Assembly: GCA_017517035.1 (NCBI GenBank)
Contig: JAFXAN010000035.1
Span: forward strand, 1-51,958
Direction of reading: 5' to 3'
From: Clostridia bacterium
Lineage (GTDB): Bacteria; Bacillota; Clostridia; Oscillospirales; CAG-272
Length of the DNA stretch: 51,958 bases
Both the position numbers and the translations under genes were made by a program. Below the pieces are notes generated by a model, which did no database searches, was not told where the DNA came from, and saw only the letters and a list, made by a program, of their open reading frames with translations. Below, piece by piece: positions 30,896-38,775 of the stretch; position 1 is the first letter of the stretch; each line of letters starts with the position of its first letter.

Positions 30896-31080
30896 AAAGT
30901 GATAAAGAAATTGCGGGAAAATTCAAGGCTGATCCCATAAAAACAGTTGAAGAGCTTATAGGTATAGACCTTCCCGACGATCAGATTGAAAAGCTGGTGG
31001 ACGGTATTAAGGCTAAAATAGATCTGGATAAGCTTGGCAGTATCGGGGACAAGCTTGGCGGATTTTTCGGAAGAAAATGA
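30853..31080 (+). CDS. Small helical protein of unknown function
   Basis: A 75-residue charged protein: KEKIEEIVEKIKSDKEIAGKFKADPIKTVEELIGIDLPDDQIEKLVDGIKAKI, then a Gly-rich end LGSIGDKLGGFFGRK. The first 50 residues (helix, then a KxDPxKTxEELxGIDLPDDQI segment) resemble in layout the small helical leader-like proteins common in Clostridia, including Nif11-type leaders; this is a visual likeness only. It has a strong ribosome binding site (GAGGAG) inside the acyltransferase gene and a terminator after it, so it is a real gene. Confidence 0.75.
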   Translation: MDIKEKIEEIVEKIKSDKEIAGKFKADPIKTVEELIGIDLPDDQIEKLVDGIKAKIDLDKLGSIGDKLGGFFGRK

Positions 31081-31084
31081 ATAA

Positions 31085-31111
31085 AAACGGGATGGTTTTT
31101 CTATCCCGTTT
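31085..31111 (+). terminator. Terminator after the small helical protein gene
   Basis: AAACGGGAT (31085-31093) pairs with ATCCCGTTT (31103-31111), followed by ATTTATAG. Confidence 0.75.
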
Positions 31112-31147
31112 ATTTATAGAAAGATATATCATAAAGGAGAATTGATA

Positions 31148-31612
31148 ATGGATATTGGAATGAAAGCACCTGATTTTGAACTGAAAAATTCCGAGGGAGA
31201 GAGCGTTTCCCTTGAATCCTTCAGAGGCAAAAAGGTCGTGCTCTATTTTTATCCCAAGGATAATACACCCGGCTGCACAAGGCAGGCTTGCGCCTTCGGT
31301 GCGGATTACGGAGAATATAAAAAACTTGGCGCAGAGGTTATTGGAATCAGCCGAGACAGCGTAAATTCTCATAAGAATTTTGCATCAAAGCATTCACTGC
31401 CATTTATACTTTTGTCCGATCCCGAGCTTGAAGCGATAAAGGCGTATGGCGTCTGGCAGGAAAAAAAGCTTTATGGCAAGGTAAGCATGGGCGTTGTGAG
31501 AACGACATTTATTATTGATGAGAACGGCATCATAAGGGCTGTGATGCCGAAGGTGAAGCCGGATACCAATTCCGAGGATGTCCTTAAGCTGTTGATGATG
31601 GATAAACAGTAA
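31148..31612 (+). CDS. bcp: Thioredoxin-dependent thiol peroxidase (Bcp/PrxQ)
   Basis: A 154-residue atypical 2-Cys peroxiredoxin. The peroxidatic cysteine lies in PKDNTPGCTRQAC (about 42-47), with the resolving cysteine five residues later, the PrxQ pattern. VVRTTFIIDENGII is the conserved late block. It removes hydrogen and alkyl peroxides in the cytosol. AAAGGAG lies 8 bases before the ATG at 31148. The last codons (K, Q, stop) are formed by the terminal repeat of element R7. Confidence 0.93.
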   Translation: MDIGMKAPDFELKNSEGESVSLESFRGKKVVLYFYPKDNTPGCTRQACAFGADYGEYKKLGAEVIGISRDSVNSHKNFASKHSLPFILLSDPELEAIKAYGVWQEKKLYGKVSMGVVRTTFIIDENGIIRAVMPKVKPDTNSEDVLKLLMMDKQ

Positions 31613-31952
31613 TTTGTCGAACAGTCGGAGGCGGTGAAATTATACCCCAATGCTGTCGCATTGCCCTATGGGTTCGACTCCACTGCGTTCCGCTCGTTTT
31701 TGACTGCTGTGAGATTATCAACCTTTAGCGCTCGTAGATTCTTCGCTACGCTCAGAATGACTCGAGAGTAAATTGATGCTAAGTTTTTCTACATGAAATT
31801 TCTGTAAAATTTCCGTAGAAACACAGATAAACAGCAATAAAAATTACCTTTTTCAAAGTTTTGATCGACCTTTTTTAAAAGGTCGCGCGAGCCGACGGCG
31901 GCGTCGGTCGCCTCCGCAGAGGCGAAACTCCCTCACCGACAAATTACTGTTT
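31604..31952. repeat. Intergenic inverted-repeat element R7, core type B (349 bp)
   Basis: The ends AAACAGTAATTTGTCG and CGACAAATTACTGTTT are perfect inverted repeats. The core matches R3 and R8 and, reversed, R11. Its left end carries the bcp stop codon. Confidence 0.92.
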
Positions 31953-31978
31953 ACTTCGGTATCGAAAATTGCATAAAG

Positions 31979-32010
31979 AAAAAGAGTTGATAGGTAAATC
32001 AACTCTTTTT
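31979..32010 (-). terminator. Terminator of the ireB-ribF-PBP-phosphatase unit
   Basis: AAAAAGAGTTGAT pairs with ATCAACTCTTTTT, 4 bases beyond the phosphatase stop; U-rich on the minus strand. Confidence 0.85.
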
Positions 32011-32013
32011 GCT

Positions 32014-32727
32014 TTAAAATCTTATTATATTATCATATCCTGTCATTATTCCTTCCCTATAAAGGTGGGAATCGGAGGAAAGCTGAAGAACTTTTGGGTA
32101 AACGATATCATCGCCCGCAAATTCTATCACGGTCATTCCCGAATGACAGATAGTAAATTTTGTGGCAAGTGCGGGGTATGGGATATCGAGAATGCAGGAA
32201 AGAAAAATCATTCCAAATCCATGATGAGCAAACATTGCAATTCTTTCATTTGTGGGCTTTACAGCCTTGAATCGGTTGTTTTCGAGATCATGCTCATATC
32301 CGAGAGAGGCAAAGAAAGCGTCTGCTTCTTTCTGAACTCTCTCCGCTCCTGCCGAAAAATTGGTTTCGGCGAACAAGGGATGCTTATGCCAATCTCTTCC
32401 CATGGTTAAAACATCCGATCTTGAGAAAAGAGCTTTATATTCCGGGAGTGCCATTGCCCAAGTTTTTTTATTTTCCCCGATATCGACGGCAAAATCATGC
32501 CAAGCGTGGCTTTCGTTTGCAAAATCAAGCTGAACTATCTCTTTTCTGAGCAGCTCCGAGGTTGGGATGGCAGTTTCATAAGCTCGGTTTGAGGTGGAAG
32601 AAAAAATTTTGTCAACTCCGTACATGGCAAGTCTTTTTCCTATCGCCTCAGCCTGCCTTTTTCCAAGGGGGGTGAGCGCATCGGGATTATATGTAGGCGT
32701 TCCGTGTCTGATGTAAAAGAAAAGCAT
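32014..32727 (-). CDS. Histidine phosphatase family protein
   Basis: A 237-residue protein of the phosphoglycerate-mutase-like branch. The N-terminal YIRHGTPTYN holds the catalytic RHG (residues about 7-9). LTPLGKRQAEAIGKRL and IFSSTSNRAYETA follow as usual, and MFAHHGFGM supplies the second histidine. It removes phosphate from a small molecule; the substrate is not predictable. AAGGAG precedes the start. It lies 15 bases after the carboxypeptidase-like gene, in one operon with it. Confidence 0.88.
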   Translation of the reverse strand: MLFFYIRHGTPTYNPDALTPLGKRQAEAIGKRLAMYGVDKIFSSTSNRAYETAIPTSELLRKEIVQLDFANESHAWHDFAVDIGENKKTWAMALPEYKALFSRSDVLTMGRDWHKHPLFAETNFSAGAERVQKEADAFFASLGYEHDLENNRFKAVKPTNERIAMFAHHGFGMIFLSCILDIPYPALATKFTICHSGMTVIEFAGDDIVYPKVLQLSSDSHLYREGIMTGYDNIIRF

Positions 32728-32742
32728 TTCAACACTCCTTAT

Positions 32743-34056
32743 CTATCTCTTTTTGTGATGATATCTTCTTTGCTTTTTACTTGTTCCGAAAAAAGCATTG
32801 GACAAAATATACGCAACGAAAAGAACAATAAAAATTATCACGGTTATAACGAAAGGACGGGAGGTTGTGAAATTTCTTATTCTCTGCAAACCGTAAAGAA
32901 ATTCGCTTCGGTCGACCTTGTTCATTGTTACAAGATCAACGCTTCCGAGAACCTCTCCGTCAAGCTCAACGCTGATAAATCCGGCAATTTGACCTTCCTC
33001 AACCGGAGCTGTAAGGCTGGGCGCAGCGATCTTGTGACTATAGACAAGATCCTTTTCCTTGTCGATATCAAGCGGCAGAAAGACAGTAAGTGAGCTTGCG
33101 GGACGAAGTGTTACATGGTCAATATCCTCTGAAAGATCAACCTTGACCTCGCAAACAAGCATATCCTTTGATATGACCTCAACATATCCGTATGAGGAAA
33201 AAGCCCAATTTATAAGAGAATTTGCAATGGTATAGGAGCAGATGTCCCCGTCCTTTTCAGCAGCTCCGAGGACAACGCAGATATATGTTTGTCCTCCCTT
33301 TTTAGCTAAGGTGGCAAGGCAATATCCGCCCTGAGTTGTTGAGCCGGAGTTCAGCCCTTTTACATATTTATTATAATATTTTGTTTCGGTATAGCGTGAG
33401 ATAAGATAATTTTTGTTATAAATATTTCTCTCGGAGGAAAGATTTGTTTTCGGCATCTGATATCTGCTCTCGGAGGATATTTCGGTGAAGATGGAATTTT
33501 CCGATGCCGCCTTTGCTATAAGAAAGGTATCATATGCAGTTGTGACCATTGCGGGATCGTGCATTCCCGAAACATTGGTATAATTTGTGTCGAGCGCACC
33601 GAGCTGTATTGCCTTTGCATTCATAAGAGCGGTATAATTCTCGATGCTGCCGGCAACCGTGAAGGCAAGTGCCGACGCTGCATCATTCGCTCCTCCCACA
33701 AGCAGACCGTAAAGAAGATCAAGGGCGGTCACGACCTCTCCTGCCTTCAGCTTTATGTTGTTTCCCGTAACACCCTTCAGCATTTCCTCGGTGATCTTGA
33801 TATTTTCACCGAGCCTTGAGGAGAGTGCTTCGATGGCAACAAGACCTGTCATTATTTTGACTGTCGATGCGGGATAAACGGGGATGTCAGCATCCTTTTC
33901 CGCCATTACGGTTTTTTGTTCTACATTATAAAAATAGACCGCTTTTGCATCGTCAAGGATCGGTATGGGAGACACGGCAAAGGTCGGCAGTAAATAAACT
34001 GCCGAGAATATCATTATGCAAAGAAGTGCGATGACTCTTTTGCAAAAAGAAAACAA
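32743..34056 (-). CDS. DacF/PBP5-like serine carboxypeptidase-type protein with altered motifs
   Basis: A 437-residue S11-family protein: signal peptide, transpeptidase-like domain, beta domain, and a C-terminal membrane segment RPFVITVIIFIVLFVAYIL followed by a basic tail. The SxxK motif is present (PASTVK, about 62-67). The second motif, normally SxN, reads GAN in VGGANDAASALA. The third, normally KTG, reads NSG in GLNSGSTTQGGYCLA. With two of three catalytic motifs changed, D-alanyl-D-alanine carboxypeptidase activity is doubtful. I start at TTG 34056, 5 bases after AGGTGA; GTG 34065 is the alternative. The operon partners are ribF and the phosphatase. Confidence 0.82.
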   Translation of the reverse strand: MFSFCKRVIALLCIMIFSAVYLLPTFAVSPIPILDDAKAVYFYNVEQKTVMAEKDADIPVYPASTVKIMTGLVAIEALSSRLGENIKITEEMLKGVTGNNIKLKAGEVVTALDLLYGLLVGGANDAASALAFTVAGSIENYTALMNAKAIQLGALDTNYTNVSGMHDPAMVTTAYDTFLIAKAASENSIFTEISSESRYQMPKTNLSSERNIYNKNYLISRYTETKYYNKYVKGLNSGSTTQGGYCLATLAKKGGQTYICVVLGAAEKDGDICSYTIANSLINWAFSSYGYVEVISKDMLVCEVKVDLSEDIDHVTLRPASSLTVFLPLDIDKEKDLVYSHKIAAPSLTAPVEEGQIAGFISVELDGEVLGSVDLVTMNKVDRSEFLYGLQRIRNFTTSRPFVITVIIFIVLFVAYILSNAFFGTSKKQRRYHHKKR

Positions 34057-34086
34057 AGTGCTCACCTCTGTGTTTAAATTAAAAAC

Positions 34087-35043
34087 TTAGGAAAAATAGT
34101 TTTTTGCGGTCTTAATATCCTGCTCTATTGCACGGACAAGCTCCTCTGGAGAAGAGAATTTTTTTTCATCTCTGATTTTTTTGTGAAGGCGTACCGAAAT
34201 ATCCTTTTCATAAAGGTCGCCCTCGAAATCAATAATGTGCGTTTCGCAGTTCACTGTATCTCCATCCTCAAATGTAGGTCTTTTGCCAATGTTTGTTACA
34301 GCAGAAAAGCGTTCTCCGTCAATGATCACAGAACTCACATATATACCTTTTTGGGGGATAAGTGAATTTTCGTCAAAGCTTTGGTTTACAGTGGGCAGAC
34401 CGAGACTTCTTCCGAGAGCCTTTCCGTGGATCACCTTTCCGCTTATCGAAAAGGGATGACCGAGAAGGCGGTTGGATAGTTCAATATCGCCGTCTGAAAC
34501 AGCTTTTCTTATCCTGCTGGAGCTTATTGCACCTTTATCATCTGAAACAGCATCAAAAACAAAGGCGTTCTCACCAAAAAATTCGCTTTTTTTAAGCATA
34601 TCGGGAGTTCCAAGCCCGTTTTTGCCAAATCTGAAATTGAAGCCGCACACAATTGAAATGCAAGAGCATTTATCTTTAAGTATCCCGATGAAATCCTCGG
34701 CTTCCATATCCTTGACAGAAGCAAAATCACAGATAACAGCATATTCCGCACCGAGAGATGCAAAAATTTTGAGTTTTGCATCAAGTGTGGTTATATGTGG
34801 TGGTGGGGACTTCATAAGAAGATCGGCAGGCGGAACAGAGAAGCAAAAAACGCCGCTTGCGGCTTTTTTTCCATTGCTGTTAAGCTGCTCTGCAAATGAA
34901 ACCGCACCTTTTATCAGTCTTTTGTGTCCGAGATGAACTCCGTCAAAATTACCTATTGCAAGAACAAGAGGCGGAAGAGAAGACATATCGGCTTCTTTTC
35001 CGCCGCCAAGAGATACGAATTTCAAAAAGCTTTCATTTGACAT
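34087..35043 (-). CDS. ribF: Bifunctional riboflavin kinase/FAD synthetase
   Basis: A 318-residue protein that makes FMN and FAD. The N-terminal nucleotidyltransferase has LAIGNFDGVHLGHKRLI (about 26-42), CGFNFRFGKNG and ISSSRIRKAVSDG. The C-terminal kinase domain has GKALGRSLGLPTVN, GIYVS, SAVTNIGKRPTF and ETHIIDFEGDLY. Length is normal. I chose the ATG at 35043; a TTG at 35052 overlaps the ireB end. There is only a weak ribosome binding site, so coupling to ireB is likely. Confidence 0.93.
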   Translation of the reverse strand: MSNESFLKFVSLGGGKEADMSSLPPLVLAIGNFDGVHLGHKRLIKGAVSFAEQLNSNGKKAASGVFCFSVPPADLLMKSPPPHITTLDAKLKIFASLGAEYAVICDFASVKDMEAEDFIGILKDKCSCISIVCGFNFRFGKNGLGTPDMLKKSEFFGENAFVFDAVSDDKGAISSSRIRKAVSDGDIELSNRLLGHPFSISGKVIHGKALGRSLGLPTVNQSFDENSLIPQKGIYVSSVIIDGERFSAVTNIGKRPTFEDGDTVNCETHIIDFEGDLYEKDISVRLHKKIRDEKKFSSPEELVRAIEQDIKTAKNYFS

Positions 35044-35048
35044 TTTTA

Positions 35049-35312
35049 TCAAACACCAAGATAGTCCTTTACAAGCTCGTTGAGAAGCTCATCACGGTCG
35101 ATCTTGCGGATGAGGCTTCTTGCTCCCTTATGGTTTGTGATATATGTGGGATCCTCGGAGAGAAGATATCCGACGATCTGATTTATGGGATTATATCCCT
35201 TTTCGCTCATGGCATCATAAACCGTGCGGAGCATTTCCTTTGTGGATTCTTCCTTTTTGTGGGGGATATCGAATATCATCGTGCCCGTTTTCATATTCTT
35301 TGAATTTTCCAT
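35049..35312 (-). CDS. ireB: IreB family regulatory phosphoprotein
   Basis: An 87-residue protein: [74 protein letters not shown], a close match to the IreB/DUF965 pattern along its whole length. IreB is a small substrate of the IreK-type Ser/Thr kinase that acts in cell-wall stress and cephalosporin tolerance. It is usually next to ruvX; here it leads ribF and a penicillin-binding-like gene, the latter in keeping with a wall-related role. Confidence 0.93.
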   Translation of the reverse strand: MENSKNMKTGTMIFDIPHKKEESTKEMLRTVYDAMSEKGYNPINQIVGYLLSEDPTYITNHKGARSLIRKIDRDELLNELVKDYLGV

Positions 35313-35365
35313 GCTTAATACCTTTCCTTTCCGACAGTATTTGCGCGGGATTTATATTTAACATG

Positions 35366-35394
35366 ATTATATATTATTTTTCTCTCTTTTTCAA
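35366..35394 (-). promoter_or_regulatory. Promoter of the ireB operon
   Basis: On the minus strand: TTGAAA (35394-35389), 17 bp and TATAAT (35371-35366). Confidence 0.8.
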
Positions 35395-35479
35395 GTGTTA
35401 TTTTAAAATTGTAATATAATTTTAATAAATTCGTCCTCTTAAGCGGCGTTAAAGGGCTTTTTAAAAAGAAAATATGTTC

Positions 35480-35817
35480 AAACAGTAATTTGTCGAATAG
35501 TCGGAGACGGTGAAACTATACCCCAACGCCGATGGCGTTGCCGCAAGCGGTTCGACTCCACTGCGTTCCGCTCAGGGTGACTATCTACCGTTTATCATCC
35601 TTTAGCGTTCATAGATCCTTCACTTCGTTCAGGATGACGAGTGTGGGGTTGATGTTTGTTTTTCTACATAAAACTCACAACAATTCTCCGTAGAAACACA
35701 GATAAACAGCAATAAAAATTACCTTTTTCGAAGTTTTGATCGACCTTTTTTAAAAGGTCGCGCGAGCCGACGGCGGCGTCGGTTGCCTCCGCAGAGGCTA
35801 AATTCCCTCACCGATAA
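35480..35817. repeat. Intergenic inverted-repeat element R8, core type B, right end lost
   Basis: The left end AAACAGTAATTTGTCG is intact. The core matches R7 for over 300 bases. The right end stops at CTCACCGATAA and lacks the rest of the terminal repeat, cut off next to the terminator of the PHP gene. Confidence 0.88.
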
Positions 35818-35829
35818 CCCTTCAAAAAA

Positions 35830-35863
35830 CGGCATTTCATTGTTTTTGATCAATGAAATGCCG
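35830..35863 (-). terminator. Terminator of the PHP phosphoesterase gene
   Basis: CGGCATTTCATTG pairs with CAATGAAATGCCG (13 bp). On the minus strand it is followed by TTTTTTG. Confidence 0.88.
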
Positions 35864-35868
35864 CTGTT

Positions 35869-36891
35869 TTATTTTATCTCATCAACAAAATATGCTCTTG
35901 TGTGGGCAACATATCCCTCATGATCTGTGACCGTGAGCCTGAAATAAGCCTTTTCCTCGTCAATATCAGCCTTTTCCTTTGTTTCCGTCAGATATTTATT
36001 GAGATCGAACTCTGCAGAAGTGATATTGTTTCCTGTCTTCTTCGATGCAACACGGCGCTCGGTCGTCAGCATGATTTCTCTGACCTCACCGGTTTCAATA
36101 TGTAAAATGCCGTCCTCAATATAAAGCTCCTTTATCTCGGGTCCCGTCGAGGAATAAAGCTCTCCACGCTCAAGTGCTCCCATAACGGTGGAATATTCAA
36201 GCTTTTCAGCCTTGACCATTACCCAACCGCCAAATGCTCCTCTGAGCGAATGTGCATCATCCGTAGCAATGGGGCAGAGACGGGTACCGAGCCTCAGAAG
36301 ATCGTCATAAGGCTGTATCGTGTCGGGATAACCGCCGCAAACCGATGCGTGGTTGTGCCATTCAACGCCCCAAAGTCCCTTGAGAGGAGCATAATCGGGA
36401 TATGAATGCATCGACCAGACGGGATGATTATAGCAAGCGAGGAATCCCGCCTCCGTGACCTTTTTTATTATGTAATTCACGCAGTCAACGGTATATTTGA
36501 ATTCAAATTTTGTCTTGCGCATTTCATCCGTGATATAGGCTCTTGAGTTGGGTGCCCAGATATAGTCCTCATTGAAGCAGGGAAGGACGGTGTTGTGCTT
36601 ATCCTTTGCATAAAAATTGATATGATATGAGGGAACATTTGTGCCGAAGCGCAAGTCACCCGTGCCGTTGAGCGAAAGCTCATATGCGGTTATTGGAAGA
36701 AAATTTTCATCCTCCAGATCGCTGTGATCCACGATCATTTCGTGGTCTGTATATGCCACGATGGAAAATCCCTTTTCGAGATATGCCTGCTTTACCTCCT
36801 CGGGTGTAAGAGAACCGTCGGAGATAACGGTATGTCTATGGAGATTTGCTTTGTAAAAATTGCCGTTTTTCGGAATAAGATATTGCTTCAT
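35869..36891 (-). CDS. PHP-domain metal-dependent phosphoesterase
   Basis: A 340-residue protein with the PHP fold. The metal motifs are ANLHRHTVISDGSLTPEEV (about 15-33), AYTDHEMIVDHSDL (about 46-59), CYNHPVWS and ATDDAHS (about 218-224). The C-terminal 90 residues form a beta-rich domain. PHP enzymes of this size cleave phosphoester bonds in nucleotides or sugar phosphates; the substrate here is unknown. GGAGG precedes the start. It has its own promoter and terminator and sits downstream of the sugar epimerase/dehydrogenase pair on the same strand. Confidence 0.85.
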   Translation of the reverse strand: MKQYLIPKNGNFYKANLHRHTVISDGSLTPEEVKQAYLEKGFSIVAYTDHEMIVDHSDLEDENFLPITAYELSLNGTGDLRFGTNVPSYHINFYAKDKHNTVLPCFNEDYIWAPNSRAYITDEMRKTKFEFKYTVDCVNYIIKKVTEAGFLACYNHPVWSMHSYPDYAPLKGLWGVEWHNHASVCGGYPDTIQPYDDLLRLGTRLCPIATDDAHSLRGAFGGWVMVKAEKLEYSTVMGALERGELYSSTGPEIKELYIEDGILHIETGEVREIMLTTERRVASKKTGNNITSAEFDLNKYLTETKEKADIDEEKAYFRLTVTDHEGYVAHTRAYFVDEIK

Positions 36892-36917
36892 AAGAATAGC
36901 CTCCGCTGTTTTTTTGT

Positions 36918-36946
36918 ATTATATCACTATCAAAGACAAAAGTCAA
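36918..36946 (-). promoter_or_regulatory. Promoter of the PHP gene
   Basis: On the minus strand: TTGACT (36946-36941), 17 bp and TATAAT (36923-36918). It begins 15 bases after the end of the epimerase gene. Confidence 0.82.
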
Positions 36947-36960
36947 TAAAATGCGAGATT

Positions 36961-37629
36961 TTAATCAGCAATAAATGATCTTAGCTTTATTATTCCGTTT
37001 GTGAGCGTCAAGTCCTTCTTAAAAACGCTCGATGTTCCCGCAACGAAAATATCCGCCCCTGCCTTTTTCATTTTTTCTGCATTCTCAAAGCTGACATTTC
37101 CGTCAACCTCGATTTCTGAAGCTTTTTTTCCGTTTTCATCAAGCAATTTGCGGACTCTTGTTATTTTGTCAAGGGTCTGCGGCACAAGCTTTTGACCTGC
37201 AAATCCGGGGTTTACTGTCATGATGAGTACGCCGTCGATATCATCAAGCACTTCTTCGAGAAAGCAAATCGGTGTTGCGGGATTGAGCGCAGCAAACGCC
37301 TTTGCGCCCTTATCCTTTATGGCTCTCAACACTTTTTGAAGATGTTTTGTGCTCTCGGCATGAACGGAAACCATATCATTTTCTCCTATAGGAAACCAAT
37401 CAAGCCTTTCCTCGGGCTTTTCAATCATCAAATGTATATCGAGTGGAATTGATGTTGCATTTTTCAGGATTTTACAATAATCGGTACCGAGTGTAAAATT
37501 TGGTACGAAAGTTCCGTCCATAATGTCTATATGCAGATATTCAATACCGTTTTCCTCAAATTCTTTCAGTGTGCTTCCAAGATTCAGCGCATCGGCGCAC
37601 ATCATGGAGGGGGATATCTTATTTTTCAT
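36961..37629 (-). CDS. Ribulose-phosphate 3-epimerase family protein (possibly allulose-6-phosphate epimerase)
   Basis: A 222-residue TIM-barrel epimerase. Family motifs: ISPSMMCADALNLG (start), YLHIDIMDGTFVPNFTLG (about 31-48), LDIHLMIEKPE, MTVNPGFAGQKLVP (about 140-153) and EIEVDGNVS with a late GTSSVF. Rpe proper is housekeeping. The coupling here to a sorbitol-dehydrogenase-like enzyme and a divergent DeoR regulator suggests a catabolic relative such as AlsE; this is inference. It overlaps the dehydrogenase stop by 11 bases. Confidence 0.85.
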   Translation of the reverse strand: MKNKISPSMMCADALNLGSTLKEFEENGIEYLHIDIMDGTFVPNFTLGTDYCKILKNATSIPLDIHLMIEKPEERLDWFPIGENDMVSVHAESTKHLQKVLRAIKDKGAKAFAALNPATPICFLEEVLDDIDGVLIMTVNPGFAGQKLVPQTLDKITRVRKLLDENGKKASEIEVDGNVSFENAEKMKKAGADIFVAGTSSVFKKDLTLTNGIIKLRSFIAD

Positions 37630-38635
37630 TATCAGTTACCACCTTAACAAAAAATTCTTTTTTATCACGCATCATGGCGAGTGCTTTATGTGCCATTGTG
37701 AGAGGAACACGGTGAGTAATCAGGTCGGAAATTACCAGCTTGCTTTCGGAAATTGCTTTGAGTGTGTCCTTCCAATCATTATCAAAGTCTGCATATGAGG
37801 AATTCCAAGTTCCGAGAAGATGAAGCTCGGAGCGGAGAATCTGCTGATAATCCTTCGGGGAGAGCGTAATTTCGCTGCCCGGATTCCCCATGAGAACTAT
37901 GTTACCTCTTGCTTTTACGGCTTTTAGTATCATTGCAAGTGGGGCAGAAGCACCTGTTCCCTCAATGGCACAATCGAATTTTTCTCCATCGCTCATAATA
38001 TCAAAGCCCAGTGATCGGGCAAATTTAATTTTCATCGGATCGTTTTCGATGAATTTTACCTCTTTTGAGCCAAGGCTTATTGCCCATCTTGCGGCAATTA
38101 TTCCGATAGGTCCTGCGCCTGAAATAAGTACCCTTTCTCCGTCCGAGATCGACAGCTTTTTCACAGCATGGCAGGCAACGGAGGCGGGCTCGCACATTGC
38201 TCCTTCTTCATATGATACATTATCGGGCAATTGAACGAGATTGAATTTTTTTACAGCCAAATACTGTGAAAATCCGCCGTCGCAGCGAGAGCCGTAATAG
38301 TTATAGTTATTGCAACAGGCGTAGTTTTGTGCCTTGCAAGCATCACACTCAAAGCAGGGAAGCAGAGGAAAAACGCTTACTCTTTTGCCCGTCCATTCAT
38401 CTTCATTATCGTGGACAACAACGCCGGCAAATTCATGACCTATAACGGTTGGAAAGTGATATGTACCGTTTTTGAAAACTCTGCCGATGTCGCTTCCGCA
38501 GATACCGCAGCTTTCAACCTTTAAAAGTACCTCGTCGTCTGCGATATCGGGCAGTGCTCTTTGCTCCGTGACAAGCTCTCCTATGGCATGAAGGCTGACC
38601 GAGGTCATTTCTGAGGGGAGATTTATTTTTTTCAT
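37619..38635 (-). CDS. Zinc-dependent polyol (sorbitol/galactitol-phosphate-like) dehydrogenase
   Basis: A 338-residue medium-chain dehydrogenase. Catalytic zinc: CGICGSDI and GHEFAG. Structural zinc loop: PCFECDACKAQNYACC, with all four cysteines. NAD site: VLISGAGPIGIIAARWA (about 163). It resembles galactitol-1-phosphate and sorbitol dehydrogenases and should oxidise a sugar alcohol, or its phosphate, to a ketose that the coupled epimerase could then use. The frame is open far upstream, but AGGAGC 6 bases before the ATG at 38635 fixes the start after the promoter. Confidence 0.88.
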   Translation of the reverse strand: MKKINLPSEMTSVSLHAIGELVTEQRALPDIADDEVLLKVESCGICGSDIGRVFKNGTYHFPTVIGHEFAGVVVHDNEDEWTGKRVSVFPLLPCFECDACKAQNYACCNNYNYYGSRCDGGFSQYLAVKKFNLVQLPDNVSYEEGAMCEPASVACHAVKKLSISDGERVLISGAGPIGIIAARWAISLGSKEVKFIENDPMKIKFARSLGFDIMSDGEKFDCAIEGTGASAPLAMILKAVKARGNIVLMGNPGSEITLSPKDYQQILRSELHLLGTWNSSYADFDNDWKDTLKAISESKLVISDLITHRVPLTMAHKALAMMRDKKEFFVKVVTDNEK

Positions 38636-38663
38636 AATTTTGCTCCTGTCTTTTTTTGATTTG

Positions 38664-38692
38664 ATTTTAGCATTTTGAAAACAAATAATCAA
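38664..38692 (-). promoter_or_regulatory. Promoter of the dehydrogenase-epimerase unit, with operator-like GAAAACAAAT
   Basis: On the minus strand: TTGATT (38692-38687), 17 bp and TAAAAT (38669-38664). GAAAACAAAT at 38677-38686 lies in the spacer and recurs as GAAAACAAAC at 38748-38757 just after the divergent promoter, a good candidate for a pair of DeoR half-sites. Confidence 0.6.
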
Positions 38693-38706
38693 TATCGGCG
38701 AGAATA

Positions 38707-38735
38707 TTGACAAACATTCAAAAAAACGGTAAAAT
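38707..38735 (+). promoter_or_regulatory. Promoter of the DeoR gene
   Basis: TTGACA (38707-38712), 17 bp and TAAAAT (38730-38735), back to back with the dehydrogenase promoter. The second GAAAACAAA site lies just past the start site. Confidence 0.82.
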
Positions 38736-38775
38736 ATAATCAAAATCGAAAACAAACGAAAGCGAGGGCAAACAG

